DNA of 64,000 nucleotides from the NCBI GenBank assembly GCA_020086605.1, contig JACBWW010000004.1, positions 37,769,320 through 37,833,319 of the forward strand, in the 5' to 3' direction. The first letter of the stretch is position 1. Each line of letters opens with the position of its first letter. The translations under genes were made by a program, and so were the position numbers. Source of the DNA: Lanius collurio. Lineage: Eukaryota > Chordata > Aves > Passeriformes > Laniidae. The notes under the pieces were generated by a model. That model saw only the letters and a program-made list of their open reading frames with translations, searched no databases and was not told where the DNA came from. Of this stretch, positions 1 to 13,719 are shown piece by piece.

Positions 1-447
1 TGCTAGCCATGGAAATCAAATAGTTCAATCTTCTTCAGGATTTAGCTTTTCATTGTATCTTTCCCTTCCACTCTTGGTCTTAATCCAAACTGGAGCATAA
101 GAGACACAAAGTAAGCACGAAGGTAATGAGAACATCTTGATTACAAATCAAAGTAAACAGACTATCATAAACCTGTGGAATAGCTTAGTCTACAGACAAC
201 AATGTTTCGGAAAGCAATTATTTTCGTTCCTTAGATCAAATCATCTGTAATTTTAAGGACCAAAGGAACTAGTTGTTTGTGTTTCAGTTGGCTCAGTCAA
301 CTGAAAGCAGAAATCTACAGGCTAGTGAGGATAGTGGCAACAGACCACAAAAACACTATTTATCTGTACTAATCCATGTTGGATCAGAATTTATTATAAC
401 AGTTGCACATTTATTTGATTACCATGGCTGCATTTCCACTTGAATTC

Positions 448-462
448 TTTTTTTTTTTTTTT
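448..462. repeat. Poly(T) run
   Basis: Fifteen consecutive T on the + strand. No retrocopy body is recognisable on either side, so this is most simply a homopolymer microsatellite. Confidence 0.85.
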
Positions 463-2877
463 CCTCATTGAAAGAATAATAAGAAAAGGCCTTTCTGTTG
501 ATTTTTAAAGGCTATCAGCCACATTAATATGGAGCTGTTGAACATACTGTTAGCTGAAATAAAATTTTGTGTGTGCGTAATATGCTGATTTGCAATAAAA
601 TTTTCCCAGCTCCATGAAGTGCTGAGAGTGGACAGTGTGTTCCAAAATCTGTTTTGTTTTTTTGGGCACATGTTGTACAGCATTCAAACCCTGACAGCGT
701 GCCTGTATGTTTATTTAGTATAGACTGAGGTAAAAAATAAGAGGTAAAGATCGTTATGACTTTGCCATGAGTTTTAGATTATTTCTACACAAAGGAAAGG
801 GTACAGAATGGAAAAACTGAGATTGTGTACCTCAAGATTTTAACTTTTTTTTTTTAATATCCAAATTTATTTGTTCCCTTTTTCATAAAGTATTATAGAA
901 TTTTGAATTCATCTGATTAAATTGGTACACTTTTAGGTCACTTTTTTTTTTATTTCCTGAGGTAGATCCAAAAAACATTTCAAGAACAAGGATTTCTCAG
1001 CTGACACAAGCAGATCTTATATAGGTAACAGAATTTAACCTCTCATATTGATTGAAATGTGATCTGTAAGATTTATTTGATTTTTTTCATACACAGAAGT
1101 TATATACGTACTTACTAAATCTGCAATATATTGCTGGTCTTCCATTGACCTGGTTTTAATTTTTCATTGTTCAGAAGAATATTAGACACATCTGCATGCA
1201 ATGAAAACAAAGAGAAAATAAAACAAAAAATTAACAAAATTACAAAACTAAGTTTTTAAGACTGGAAAAAATAAGGGTAATCATTTGTCATTGGTCAAAA
1301 AGAAAACTTGAGCCCTTTGTGAAGAACAGTTTCCCCTTCTATTTAATCAGTGTTTTAATGAGGTCTTTATGATTTAGAAAAATAGCTGTGGTTTAGTCTT
1401 AAATCTTGGTCCAGTGATTAACAAGTATTCATTGTATTTACACTTTAGGGTGCATCAAAACAACAGTTTTCTTGTTCCATGGATCTAATAAAAATAAACT
1501 GATGATTTTTTGTACCATAGTAAGGAGATAGTCCTTCAAATACAAAATGAAAGCAGTAGGCTTATATGTTTGGCTTGTTTTGTGTGTTCAGTACATGTTT
1601 AGAATGTTTTATCGGGCCTGCTTCTTTTTCACTACAGTATCAGCAAGAAAATAGTAGGTGTTTTAATTCAATGTGAAATTCATGAAATTATTTGGAAATA
1701 ATGAAATAGATACTAGCAAAGATCTGAGGGGAAAAAAAAGAGGTGGAAGAAACTTTCAACATGAAGTCTGTTACTTTTAAATTAACTTAGTTGAACATGT
1801 TAATGGTTAATTTGTGTTCAAAATTGATAAGGTAGGTATCTCTTCCAAGCTTCTCACTAATTTGACATAAATGTTTATTTAAATATGTGCACTTTTATAA
1901 TCCTCATAGCTCTGAAACAACTCCCTTACAGATGATTATCTAGGAAATGAGGATTGTATGTTACTGTTAGCAGCCAGTTCTTTCCCTTGCTAAGTGGGTA
2001 TAATGGCATCCAAAACTCCCTTAAGAGAACAAGCTCAGTATCATCAGATTCTTAATAAGGGGTTTATGAAGCAGGCAAGAAAAGAGCATTTTAGGAGCTG
2101 GGGAAAAAGAATCAAAAAGAACACCAAAGCCAACATGCTGTGCATCCCTGTAATTTCCTTTGAATGAAAGTTACAAATTAGAACAATTCTCACTACTTGC
2201 TATTTCCCAATGAGGTGATGGAACTAAAGCAAAACAAAAACAAGCCAGCTCTCCTGAGGGGTTTACTCTAGTTGTACATCATAGTATTTCTGATAGATCT
2301 CCCACTGTTTCATGGGATATTCATGAGCTTTAAATCTATTATTGACAATGAAGTATGACATACTCCATGTTGGCAGAGACAATAACAAATCCACTAATAA
2401 ATCTGTGCGGATATTTATCAAAAAGTTGGTGAATGTGTATCACAGATATGCTTCTGTGGTAAAGTGGGTCTCAGTATTAAAAGTCCCATCAGAGGTGCAT
2501 TCAAAGGATTCTTGAAAAGGGTGGAAAATTCCCATCACATTACTGAAATATTTATATTTATCTCCTTTTCTGGTCTGTCATGATTTGATAATGTCTCAGG
2601 TGCATGGTCAAAGTTGTGGGCTTTTCTGTTTCCTTAGCAATCACTAGATCTCTATTTTCATAAATTAAAGAGCATTTTTCTACTTACCTTAATGTAATTT
2701 TCTGCTGGCGCCCTTTGGACACAGATGACAGTATTTAGACTCAGGACAAAAGTTAAAGAAAATAGAAGCTAAAGCTGCAAAATGAAAAGGCACCCTTTTG
2801 TAACCCTCAAATGTAATAGATTAAACTGTCAAAGGAATTGAACAACAGTATGATGAATGTGTACATATATATAATGT

Positions 2878-2914
2878 GTCTTTTTGTTTCATACATATTC
2901 AAGTATGCAAGTAT
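2878..2914 (+). repeat. 37-bp dispersed direct repeat, copy 1
   Basis: These 37 bases, starting GTCTTTTTGTTTC and ending GCAAGTAT, recur exactly at 11809-11845. The flanks differ: here the copy runs into an alternating AT block, at the other site into mixed sequence. It belongs to no repeat family I recognise. Confidence 0.85.
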
Positions 2915-2990
2915 ATATAATATATATGCTATATTATATTTCTTTAAAAATATATGTATATTTTTATAATATCTCTATAATACTAAAAAA
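2906..2990. repeat. AT-rich low-complexity block
   Basis: Almost only A and T, with several TATATA and AATAT stretches on both strands. It directly adjoins copy 1 of the 37-bp repeat. Confidence 0.75.
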
Positions 2991-4106
2991 AATACATTTC
3001 TTGTCCTGGATCACTCAGAAGGGACACTATTGCCCTTTGTTATGCCAACGAGGATAGGAATGTGGTATCATTTCCATGAGTAAATAAATACAAATCACTT
3101 TTAGAATGAGATGCATTAATTGGGTTCACCAAGAGTCACTCTAGCTTTGGGAACTTCCTTCACTTTTGGGGAATTCCACATCTGGAAAATACAAAAACTC
3201 TCACATCAGATAGAAGACAATTCCAGTGAACAGAATTGTATCAAAGAGCATTTTTTGAAGTTCAAGTTCCATCATGATGAGAAAGTTGAACTACCAGCTT
3301 ATCTGAGAATTTAAGAGCCCCTTGAGATCTGAAAACTTTCAGCCATGAATTGAGTCCCTTTGGTCCTAGAGAAGAAGCATAGTTCAGTACTGCAGCCATG
3401 AGGTACATTTGCTGTGTTAAATCACTTGTGTCATGTTACAATTGCTTTTGGAAAGCAGATTTCAGCCTCTGCTGTGACAGCAGGAAAGAAAACTCATGGC
3501 CAAGGAAATCACCAGCGGGCAGAAGTAACACAACCAAATTGCTTCCTCCTTGTCAACAGCTGACCTGAAACACACTCAAAAATGTTAGGCTCCAAATTGC
3601 TCTGAACTTCATTAATACCAGGAGATGTAGACTCCCCAAGTGAACTGGGTCCTATCCTGCATCAAATATTACCAGCTGACTTATGAGATATGCTCTGAAA
3701 TCATTGCTTATGTAAGAAAAAAAATGTAAAAAATCTTATTTTCTGTTTTCATAAGAGTTTTCAGTAATTTTCAGTGCTGGATATTAGAAAAACCATGAAT
3801 TTGCTTGCATGTGTACAAATTTATACACCAAAGAAATTCCTGAATGTAAATAGATTATGATAAATCATCGCTACAGCATTCTGCTATTATGATAAAAGTT
3901 CTCAGATTCTACAGGTATTGTAAGTACCTAAGCATTATAAAAACTTAAATTGGACAAGAACAAGTATAATTTTTTCTCAGTTTTTTTCTGTAATTGGATT
4001 CTGAAAAAATGCTCACTAGCAAACTGATTTAAATCCTACCTCTCCAGTTTAGAAAAATTATTAACTGTATTCTAGAAAAAAATCCTTCTTCCCATGTTTG
4101 ACAAAG

Positions 4107-4121
4107 AAAAAAAAAAAAAAA
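4107..4121. repeat. Poly(A) run
   Basis: Fifteen A followed by GAAAAAGG. No retroposed transcript is recognisable upstream. Confidence 0.8.
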
Positions 4122-5125
4122 GAAAAAGGTTTTGAAAATTTGCTAACTTGAAAAGCAATTTTGTTTATAGAATGGTAATTTTAAAAATTCCTACTCTATC
4201 AGAATCTATTAAAAATAAAATCAATTTCATTTTTATGAAAATGTATCAGAAATGCTTATGTAATACTAATGCAATATGACAACATTCAATACCATGTCAT
4301 ATTTTCAATTTCTTTAATCTTTCCCACCTTGTTTTTCAGTTTTACATAAAACAATTGTCTTCTGGGGTGATTTTTTATTTTTTTTTTAATATCATAACAC
4401 TTTGGCCACCATTCCTTTTTAAAAATTAAATTTTTGGTTTACTTATCCATAATTTTAAAAATCTGACATCAAAATAGCAACTAAATATGACCCAAAATTT
4501 CTGGGATTTTTACAGGAACCAAAAGACTGTAGTGAGTGTAAAATAAAATGTATATATTTTAAAGAGGTTTCTATGAGTAAGCAAGTTTAGAAAATTTCCT
4601 CTTGCGGGTCCTATGAGATTTTTGTTGCAGCAAATACTTGTGTGATAACACAGGTGTTTGTGGAAGTTCTCCATTGCTAAGTGGTTGTTGGAATGATACT
4701 TGGGAGTTGCAATTTTAGACACTTTAAACACTTTTGCAACTCAAGCAATAAAAAGAATTATTCTCATTTACTGGGATATTTTCCTCTAATGCCATTTTTA
4801 CAGTCTAGTCTTTAGATTCATTTACAAGTTGCAATGCTTGAAGGTTGAAGGCAAGAGAAATGAGTGGTGAGCTACTTCTATCTAACCCCCACATTAGAAC
4901 CTGCAAACACACTTCTCCAGCTCTTGCTCTTGAATTGATATTCCAAGTAAAACTGGCTCGGTTTGGTAAGATTCACTTTGCTGTATACTTAGAGAAACAG
5001 ACAATCATGTCTTGGTCAGAGTGAAAATTGTCAAAGAAAGTCATTGTCTCTGAGGGCTGCTGCTGGGCTGCAGTCACAGCGTTCTCTTCTGGAAAGCTCT
5101 CACAAGTACCAGAAGTTATAAGAGG

Positions 5126-5146
5126 AAAAAAGAAAAAAAAAAAAAA
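5126..5146. repeat. Poly(A) run with one G
   Basis: A-run broken by a single G. It creates the lysine-rich and phenylalanine-rich open frames read through it on the two strands, which are not genes. Confidence 0.85.
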
Positions 5147-5675
5147 CATTTGCAAGATGTTGAGAGGAAGAGCTTTCAAAGAAATAGAACACCAACCAAA
5201 GCATTGTGTTTCTGGCATGGAAAGAGTGATATAAATTAAATGATGTATCAGTGGAGGATTTGTAATGTGGCATTAGACTTGCTCAATATCAAGAATATTT
5301 TATTCAGAAACCCTGGGCACTTTGGCTCAAATTTGCTCCACTGAACACACTACTGCAATTATCTGCTGCTTTCAGAAGAGGAATGAGGTTAACGTTGAGT
5401 AATTTTGAAAAATCCAGCTTAGGTACTTGCAGAAGCCTGAGCATAGTCAAATAGGGTGGAATGCTAGCACAGCTAATATAAGTAACCTGATTAACCTGCC
5501 AACAGGGAGGTACAAAAGGGAAGGGAAAAAACCACTGCTGGGAAAATCAACTAAGTTTTGTGCTGAGAATATAAAACACAAACAAATCTGAGGTGAAGTT
5601 GCTAAAGAAAAAGTGGAAGTATAAGCTAACACCATATTTGTGATAGAAATCCAGAGATAATTGCTTTTATTTTAT

Positions 5676-5695
5676 TATTTATTTATAAATAAATA
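5676..5695. repeat. 20-bp perfect AT palindrome
   Basis: The sequence reads the same on both strands over 20 bases, centred on ATTTATAAAT, and continues into ATATATATTTATTTAT. It could extrude a cruciform, but palindromes of A/T alone arise easily in this composition. Confidence 0.8.
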
Positions 5696-8088
5696 TATAT
5701 TTATTTATATCATTGTATTAATTTACAACAATTATCCTTTTGGTCTGTCTGCTCCCTGCTCTGCAATACAGATCTGGGAACCTTCTCTTACAGCTACCTT
5801 CAGGATTTGCATAGGCTTTGGAAAAATAAAGCATTTCTTTTGCACTTTGAAAATAAAGCACTTTGAAAACTATAAAGCATTTAAGGCACAACAGAGGGAA
5901 CGTTTGGTAATTTGCTATTTGGTGGCTTAAATAAGGAGACTGTTAAGAAAATCCTTCTAAAATCTTAAAATTCTGGGGTGTTTTCTGCATTTTTTTGGCA
6001 TTTTTCTACCTCTTTAACAAGGATACAAACAAATCTAGTTCAACTAAGACCCCCATTTGGAATACCAAGTGCATAAATTAACAATGTAAGAAAACTTCAA
6101 ACCTTGTTTCAGTAGGGTATCTAGAGAAATCCTCATAATAAATGTCATTTTGCTGACCTAAAACTGCATTTTCTTGCTAAGAAAAATATTACTTAGAAGA
6201 AAAATGTATGTCCTTCTAAGAAAGCCAGACTTTTGGGTGATAAAATCTGCAAGTTTTTCAGATCAGTGGTTTAAAGAATCACTTCTCAATTTCTTGGCTA
6301 TTTTTCAGTGGCAGTGGGTAATAGCTCTGACAGGAAGAACACCGGTATCATATAGCATTGCTGGAGAATTTTGGGAGCATATTCTGCACTGCTAACATTA
6401 TTGGTCAGAATTACAAAATCAAAATTTATTAGAACTCTATTTCACACACACAAAAAAAAAAAATGGGAGGCATAAAAATGTGGTTTTTTCACTTTAAATA
6501 AGCTAGAACAACTATGTTAAAATCCCAACACCTTGATTTTCTGACAACCTGTGTACTTTAAAATGGAAAACAATCTCTAACAAGAGAGGAGAGTTATCCA
6601 GTTTGCTGAATTTTGTTTTGATGGATTTAATTTTACATGCTAATTTAAAGCTTTGACACTTAAATTGAGCATTAAGCAACATTGCAATAATTAAATCACT
6701 AAAAAGGAAAAAGCACAGCAGAGTTATTATTTATCATATTCTTCTTTTCTGCTTTGTAATCTGAAATGTAATGACTATGTTACTTCCTCTCAGTAGTTTT
6801 TCCAAATACCTATATTAAGCTAATTTATTTTTAGCCAAGGATTTATAATTATTTGAAATAGAATATGTATGTTTTTCAAAATTCTGCTATAAAAAGTGCA
6901 AGTTAAAATTTTCATGCATATTTTCTTTTTTTTTTTTTTTGCCCATTATGTGACCTCAGGTTTTGGGACCTACAAAATACCATAAAGCTTTAAGACAGCA
7001 TGTAAGATCATAGAAATTTTTGTAATTTCAGGATGCTTATTAATAATTTTATGCATCAAGTTTTAATTATCTCCTCCCACACAAACAGAAGTTATGGCAG
7101 AGATGCATGATCTTCACATATGAGCTTTCAGTTTGTTCTTGTGAAAATGCTATGAGAGAAATGCAGAAGTATAGAGAATGCAAGTTAATGCAAGTTTTGA
7201 TGAAAATACCACTTGTACTAAAATCTCACATTTCAGAATTAAAAGTAATTTAGTTTTGATTTTTTGTTTTTTAAAGAAATCAGTAATTCCTGGGTATTGT
7301 AATTTTTTTATCTTGGACCTATAGCAGGTTGACAATTTGACTTCAAAGACAAGAAAAAATCTTAGTGATGGCATACAAAATATGTCATTAATCTGATGAA
7401 AGGATCTAGCTAAAACAAACAAGAATCTACAACAAGACAGCAACAATATTGTAAAATTTTAATATTCAATGACATTTGGATATGTCTTAGCAATTTGCCC
7501 TTTTCTTTTAAACTCAGAGATATGAGTCTTCATTTTATACTGTCACAGTGTCTCAAGATTTGCTCATTAAGATTAGGAATTTTTGAATGTTTTCAGCTTT
7601 TCTAGAAATGAGAATACACAAATAACAAACGAAGTATTTGATTCAACAAACCTTCATTCTGTGTGCTCTCCTTTTGCCATCAAGATGAGGCTGGAATTTC
7701 CAAGGGCAAACAACATTGTACTTAACATGATTGCTTCTTTGAGCCACAATAGCATTTCAGCAGCTTTTAGAATCACTAAAATAAAGAACAATACTCCAAA
7801 TTCTTGGTAGTGCTTCACAAATACCTCTTCCCAACAGTACTATGAAGTTCCTGTATCATGATGTGGTTTCTCAATAAGAAAATGGTGTGCTGCTTGGTTC
7901 TCCTGTGTATGGATGTTTTTCTCAAGTATTATGCTTGAAGAAATACCAACTGCAAGAAATGATGCAAAGGTGCAGGGAGGAGTAGTCAGAAATTATAAAC
8001 AATTTGTTCAGGGACATTCAGCTCTCTCCCTTCCTAAAAGTTTGTAAATGGAGGAAAAGTACATCTTTCCCACTACTCTGTGCTTTGC

Positions 8089-8679
8089 TGTTGAATGTTC
8101 TCTCTTTTTTTGGTTTGGCCTTTTGGGTCTGGCTGACATGGAGTTCATTTGCCCCTCAGCAGCCCTCCCAGCGCTGTGCTGTGTGCTGCTGGGGCAAAGG
8201 TGTTGATAATAACCCAGCGTTTTGGCTACTGCTGAGCAGCGCTGCTCCCCCAACATTCATCTCACACACAGCAGTAGGCTGAGGATGGGCAGCGTCCTGG
8301 GAGGGGACACAGCCAGGACATCTGACACAAAACCAACCAAAGGGATGTCCCACGTGCTCAGCAATAAAAACAATGGAAAAGACAGAGGATATTCATTATA
8401 TATGATGGCTGTCTTCCAGAGCAACCACTACGTGTGCTGAAGCCCAACTTCCCAGAAAGTGGCTGGACATCGCCTGCTGATCAGAAGTAGGGAATAAAAT
8501 CTTTTGTTTTCCTTTCCTTTCACACATGCAACCTTTTCTTTTGCTTTATTCAACTGTCTTTATCTTGACCCATGTGTGGTTTTTTCCATCTTATTTTCTG
8601 CTCCCTGCCTTCCTGTGAGGAAGGAGTGGTAGACTGGTTTGGTAGGCATCTGGTATCCAGCCAAGGTCACCCCACCACA
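8089..8679 (+). mobile_element. Solo LTR of an avian endogenous retrovirus
   Basis: Noncoding long terminal repeat on the + strand. Diagnostic blocks match avian ERV LTRs as I remember them: GGTCTGGCTGACATGGAGTT near 8127, GGGAGGGGACACAGCCAGGA near 8299, CCAAAGGGATGTCCCACGTG at 8337-8356, the polyadenylation-region block CAACTGTCTTTATCTTGACC at 8551-8570, and the end block CCAGCCAAGGTCAC ending in CA at 8679. The position where the family has its TATA box is degraded here to CAATAAAAAC near 8362. No retroviral gene or primer-binding site follows, so it is a solo LTR. The 3' edge is good; the 5' edge is uncertain by about 20 bp, and I see no target duplication. Stop-free frames across it are shadows. 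Confidence 0.85.
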
Positions 8680-11570
8680 TTCAAGAATTTGTAGGTGTGA
8701 TAATATACTTTGCTATAGCAATGCCTATTTATTTAATGAATTTTTAAAGCTGTGAGTGAAATAAAAAACCAAATCCACCATAAAAACTAAGATTTTCTGG
8801 AATACGATTTCTTAGATCCTTTAGAATTTAACAGAAATGAAAATCTGCTTCCAAAAGGTCTAAAGGACTGCACTATCCAAATGTGACACCATCAAACGGC
8901 AATTCAGCTCATTTTCTTATTAAATATTAAATCTTTAAATATATGATGTCTTACTGATTAAATTTGGTTTTAAAGAGTTTTCTTGCTGGTTATCTTCAGC
9001 TCAGAACAAACTTTGCATAGCTTTCTAAGCTTTCATTGCTTTCTCATTGTTTAATCCAAATAACTAATATAAATAACTAATACAAACAGACATTTTTAAA
9101 ATTAAGCTAAGCTTTAAAAATTAGTTAAGGCAAAATGGAAGCCTTACATTCTCTTATAAGTTATAAAACTTTGAGGGAATGTATAAACATATTTTTACAT
9201 TTTACACATAAATGCAGTTTCATTTTATTCCTTGCTGAGAAAACCCAGGAATATTCCAGATGGTTTTTATTTCCAATTCAGCCTGACCACTCAAATAAAA
9301 TAAGCAAGAAAAAACAAATAGCTGTCACTTTCAAAGTCCCAAGGTAATAAACATCTTAAAATTCTGTAACAATGAAGGTAGTTCTGTCATGACCTCATGC
9401 TGTATGAGTGAATAGATGTGAAATTACATCAGAACTAACTTCTAAGGTAAATTATCTGTTCTTGGAATTTCAAAGTCGATGATACATGTTCACCAAAGTT
9501 GAATGCAGCAATACAGAGGTAACTGGTGAGGGGCATAAAAAATCCATCAAGATTTGTGATTGAATGGTCATTTTAACCTAAATATATTTATATTCCAGAA
9601 AGTAATAGTGCGTAACTGCACTGTGAGATAATTCACCTTTTCATAGTACGTGAGGAATGGAACCAAAAGCTAATATTTTAAAGCCTTTCTCACGACTGAA
9701 GGTCTAGTACTGTTTGTTTTAGTCCTTGTGACATGAAATGATATCTTAAACAAATCTGTCTTCAGGAGTCTAGAGGTCTGTAGGTATATTTAAAAGGCCT
9801 AAACACAAAGAAACCAAAATCTATTTTACTATGTTTCATAACTATTTTCTCACCCTCTATTTCTACATTACCAAAAAGAAAAACCCTCTTAATAAAACAA
9901 AAATAATAATTGTAAAAAATATTATAATGCTGTTAAAATTATATTTGTAAATAAATTTTGTTTCAAAGGATTTTTTAAATCCCTAGCTAAACACTCATCT
10001 AGGAATTTACATATGGATTAAGACATGAATTAGCCCACTAGATCTATTGAGCACATTTCTATTCTCATTACAGCATCTGGCTTAAAACAGGAAAAAAGCA
10101 ATGAAGGATTTCCTGTTTCAGCATAGTTCTCCATTTTCAAAAGACTTTCCTTCCTCTTACAGTGAACTTAGAAGAACGAAAAAAATAAGACTAAAATATG
10201 GAGGAACAATACAGTTGCTTTCATACAGCACATTGTACCTTAATAACATAAAATCAAATGGAAATAAAAGACATTTGAGTTTAGACTGCAGTCTTTCAAG
10301 TTTTAGTCTTCACTTTTCCTAGTCTTTTGGTCCTGCATTTCCTTTATCACTGATGACAGGAAAACAATCCTCTTTCCTCACATTTCTAGTTTTAAATAGC
10401 CGTTGGCTAAATTCTCATCTCCCACAGTAAATTAGACTTCCTGGTCCCTTAATATCAGTCTAAAGAAATATTTACCTTCCTCTTGTGTGAGTTACAAACT
10501 TAATGTCAAAGCTTATCCTGGTTCTCAGTGAACCAGAGGATGGTGTCATAGATAAAAGGACAGCCAGCCATGAGCTGTACTCCTGTATGAGTACAAAAGA
10601 CTCCAGCACTGTCTGGAGGGAAGATAGTCTGGAACATGATTTATTGTTGAAACAAAAGCTAAGATGAAACTTCTGCCAACTGCAGGAAAATTCTACACAA
10701 GCAACCAAAATCCTCACTCCATTTAAAGGTACTTAATCTATTTTTTTCCACCTAATGCCTGATTAAAGTCATTCTGCACAAAGGGCAAGATATTCCTACT
10801 TGCTCAAACAGAATAGTAATCTGTCCCAATCTCTTCCTCCAATATTATTGTAGCTCTACCAAGATAAATGCAAGCAGGAAGCAAACAAACTATGATTTAT
10901 ACCCTACTATATTCAGTTGCCTGAGATTCACTTGCTTTATGTAGAAGAAACAACAGCAAGGTGAAAATTAACACAGATAAAAGCAGACTAATTTGTAAGC
11001 TGCCTTGCTTACAACCAACACAACCAGACTTCCTTGCTTTGTTATAAAGATGGAGGAATGCATTTATGCAGTACAGGTGGTACATAACTAAAAAAAACCC
11101 AAAAAAATCTCCCAGCATAAAATGAAAACATGCTTGCATCCCACAGGTAAAATCCACAAAGCCTAGAATTTTCAATTGGATTTGGATATGTAAACTCTTC
11201 TTGTTAGCACAAGTTCTCTTCTGGAATAAGTGAGGTTTAAAAAACTTTCTGAATGCACAAGATGGACTTCAGCCAGAAAATGCCATGAGGCAAGTTTTGT
11301 CCATTAAGTGATGGACTTATGCACATAGACATGCTATAAAAATTGTCTCACAATATCTGCATATTGAGAAAAATACTCAACTTCGACCCTTATATTGGTA
11401 GTAAAATATTTTATACATAGTAGGAATTTATATAGAGAACCAGGGATGCAGACTTAGATAAATCTTGCCGGTAATATATTCTTCTAGAATCAGCATCATG
11501 CATATATGGTACATCTCTGGTATTTCTGAAAGCATAGTTTGGATGCTTATTCATATTCTTCAATCTTTAA

Positions 11571-11573
11571 AAG

Positions 11574-11622
<49 letters not shown>

Positions 11623-11685
11623 AAAACAAAAAAAACAAAACAAAAAAAACCAAAAAAACCCAAAAAAAAAACCAAAAAAAAAAAA
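11571..11685. repeat. Poly(A) tract grading into A/C repeat
   Basis: A 48-base uninterrupted A run (11574-11621) is followed by about 60 bases of A with C at irregular intervals, with no T and no G until the end. The shape resembles a degenerate retroposon tail, but I recognise no retrocopy 5' of it. The lysine-rich open frame through it is an artefact. Homopolymers of this length are often mis-sized in assemblies. Confidence 0.9.
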
Positions 11686-11808
11686 GACATTATTCTGTTT
11701 CAATAACAGAATGAGCAAAACTTAGTTTTCCTGTGGGTTTGTGTCCCTGTGTCCCAAGTATTTTCCACCCAGTTCACTCCCATAAACAATTCACAAGTTT
11801 TTACTTGG

Positions 11809-11845
11809 GTCTTTTTGTTTCATACATATTCAAGTATGCAAGTAT
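11809..11845 (+). repeat. 37-bp dispersed direct repeat, copy 2
   Basis: Exact copy of 2878-2914, same orientation, about 8.9 kb away. Here the GTATG ending is continued by a third AAGTATG, giving a short local series of AAGTATG units that the first copy lacks. Confidence 0.85.
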
Positions 11846-13719
11846 GAAGTATGTGCTCTAGCTAACTTAAGAATTATGTATGAACTTAGGAACTGGACAT
11901 CATATCTATCTTCTAAGCAGGCATCAGCTTCATCATACTTGAAGAAATATAAATTTTTAACCCCTCTCTCTTTGGCAAACACGGTCAATATCAACAGATT
12001 CTAGAATTTTTAGAGGGTACAAGTATGGTGTAGAGATAGAAGAGAAGACCATGGTATTTGTCTCTTTCACTCAGTCATAAAATCTCATTTACTTAAAAAA
12101 AATATGTTGAAATGCACCAAACCTCCACATATATAGCATAGATGATGAACAAGAAAAAACCCCAAACTCTCTATTTTTAAATGACTGAGCAATCATAAAC
12201 ACTGCTCTAAATTTTCTTCTTTTTTTCCCCAGTAATGTCCTGATGATGTCTACATACTCCTTGCCAAAAGTTCATTACAATTGCTATCTTGTATACTGCT
12301 CATTACATATGTCTCTCTTGTGACAAACTCCTTAATGTCATTTGGGACTCCAAACAGGTTTTATAACAGACTGATTATGGGTATAGCAGAATCAAGATCT
12401 GAAAAGTATGTAAATGAATTGAGCTGTCTTTAACTTATGGAAAAGCATCATATCTATTAAGTTGATACATTTGCTAGTAAATGAGTAAGCAAATAACTCT
12501 AGTTTCACAATTCCCAGCTTAACAGAGCTATTGAGCTAACAAAAGGCAATTTTTCAATGTTTGTAAAAACATAATCACAGTTGCAATCGTTTTCTTGAGG
12601 TATTATGATAAAGTATTCAGATAATTCATAATTTATGGCAGTAGAGTTTGAAAGCAGACTACCTACCTGGACATAAAACCTTACTTGTAAACTCCTTACT
12701 TTTCCTGACAACCAGAGGGCTTTATTAATTTCCTCTAATCTGTTTCAAATATATTTGTCAGTTTTTCCAAAGAGAACATTGATTTTAAATATAAGTTGTT
12801 CTTCCTCTTACTGATGACTAAAGCCAACAGGGTTTTTTCAAGGAAATTACCATCCCTGGGAGATGACTTAGAATACATGACAATATTTTACTTGTAAGCA
12901 GAGACGGAACTTCGAGGGCTTCTTTTTTCTTGTCTCAAGAAGCCACCTGGAAAGGATCGATAACTTGTGCAGACAAGTGGGTTTGGCTGTGTTCGCTGCA
13001 CTTGCCACTCTCTCATGGTATGGTGAGGCTTCTCGGTGGGCAGAACTGTGTGCATGGAATCCATTTAGAAAGTCTAGATCCATCAGAATTGAACTCAGAC
13101 ACAAAGGCCACATAAATGATATATAAATCCCCAGCTTTAAAGAGCTGTTTTTCTCCTTTCCATTTACACATGTCACTTTGCAGCACTAGTAACAACAGCA
13201 TTTGTCTCTCTGTGTCTATTATACACACTAATATAAGAGTGGCATTCTTGAATTACATCATATCCATAAACTTGGATAAATAAAATCATACCACTAAATA
13301 TAATTGTCACAGGAAATGTACTGGACAGAACACATACAGGATAGAAATAAAAATTTGTTTACAGGAACACTAAGGCACAAACAGTCCTTAATATTAACAG
13401 CAGAAAAAAATAAAAATCAATTTCACTGCTGAAAGTATAATTCAATAATAAAACCAGAAATGGCAATACAATGACCCTGCTCTGCTCTGAATTAATAATT
13501 AGAAAAAGTTCCTTATTTTAATTTCTGTTCTCATTCATTCCATTTCATTCTCTGTCCCACTGACACCTACAAGCCATGACAGTTTTTCTGTTGCAGGACA
13601 GACTAACACAAGGCCTAAGAGCAAAGAGTGTGGGAGATCATTTCCACTTAGTAAAACATAGCAACAATTTAACATGTAGATATAACAGCTTTTCTTCCCT
13701 ATTAAACATTTAGAGCTTC

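Larger units (their letters stand above)
1..8088. other. Single-copy AT-rich DNA, no gene seen
   Basis: I see no exon, RNA gene or recognisable transposon here. The short open frames (all under 100 codons) have no domain I recognise. The stretch holds homopolymer runs (T at 448-462, A at 4107-4121, A-rich 5126-5146), an AT-alternating block near 2906-2990, a 20-bp perfect AT palindrome at 5676-5695, and one copy of a 37-bp sequence repeated later in the window (2878-2914). An ancient, very diverged repeat could be present and unrecognisable by eye. Confidence 0.6.

Noticed and set aside
11465..11725. Lysine-rich 86-codon frame
   Set aside because: It is the translation of the poly(A)/(A,C) tract.
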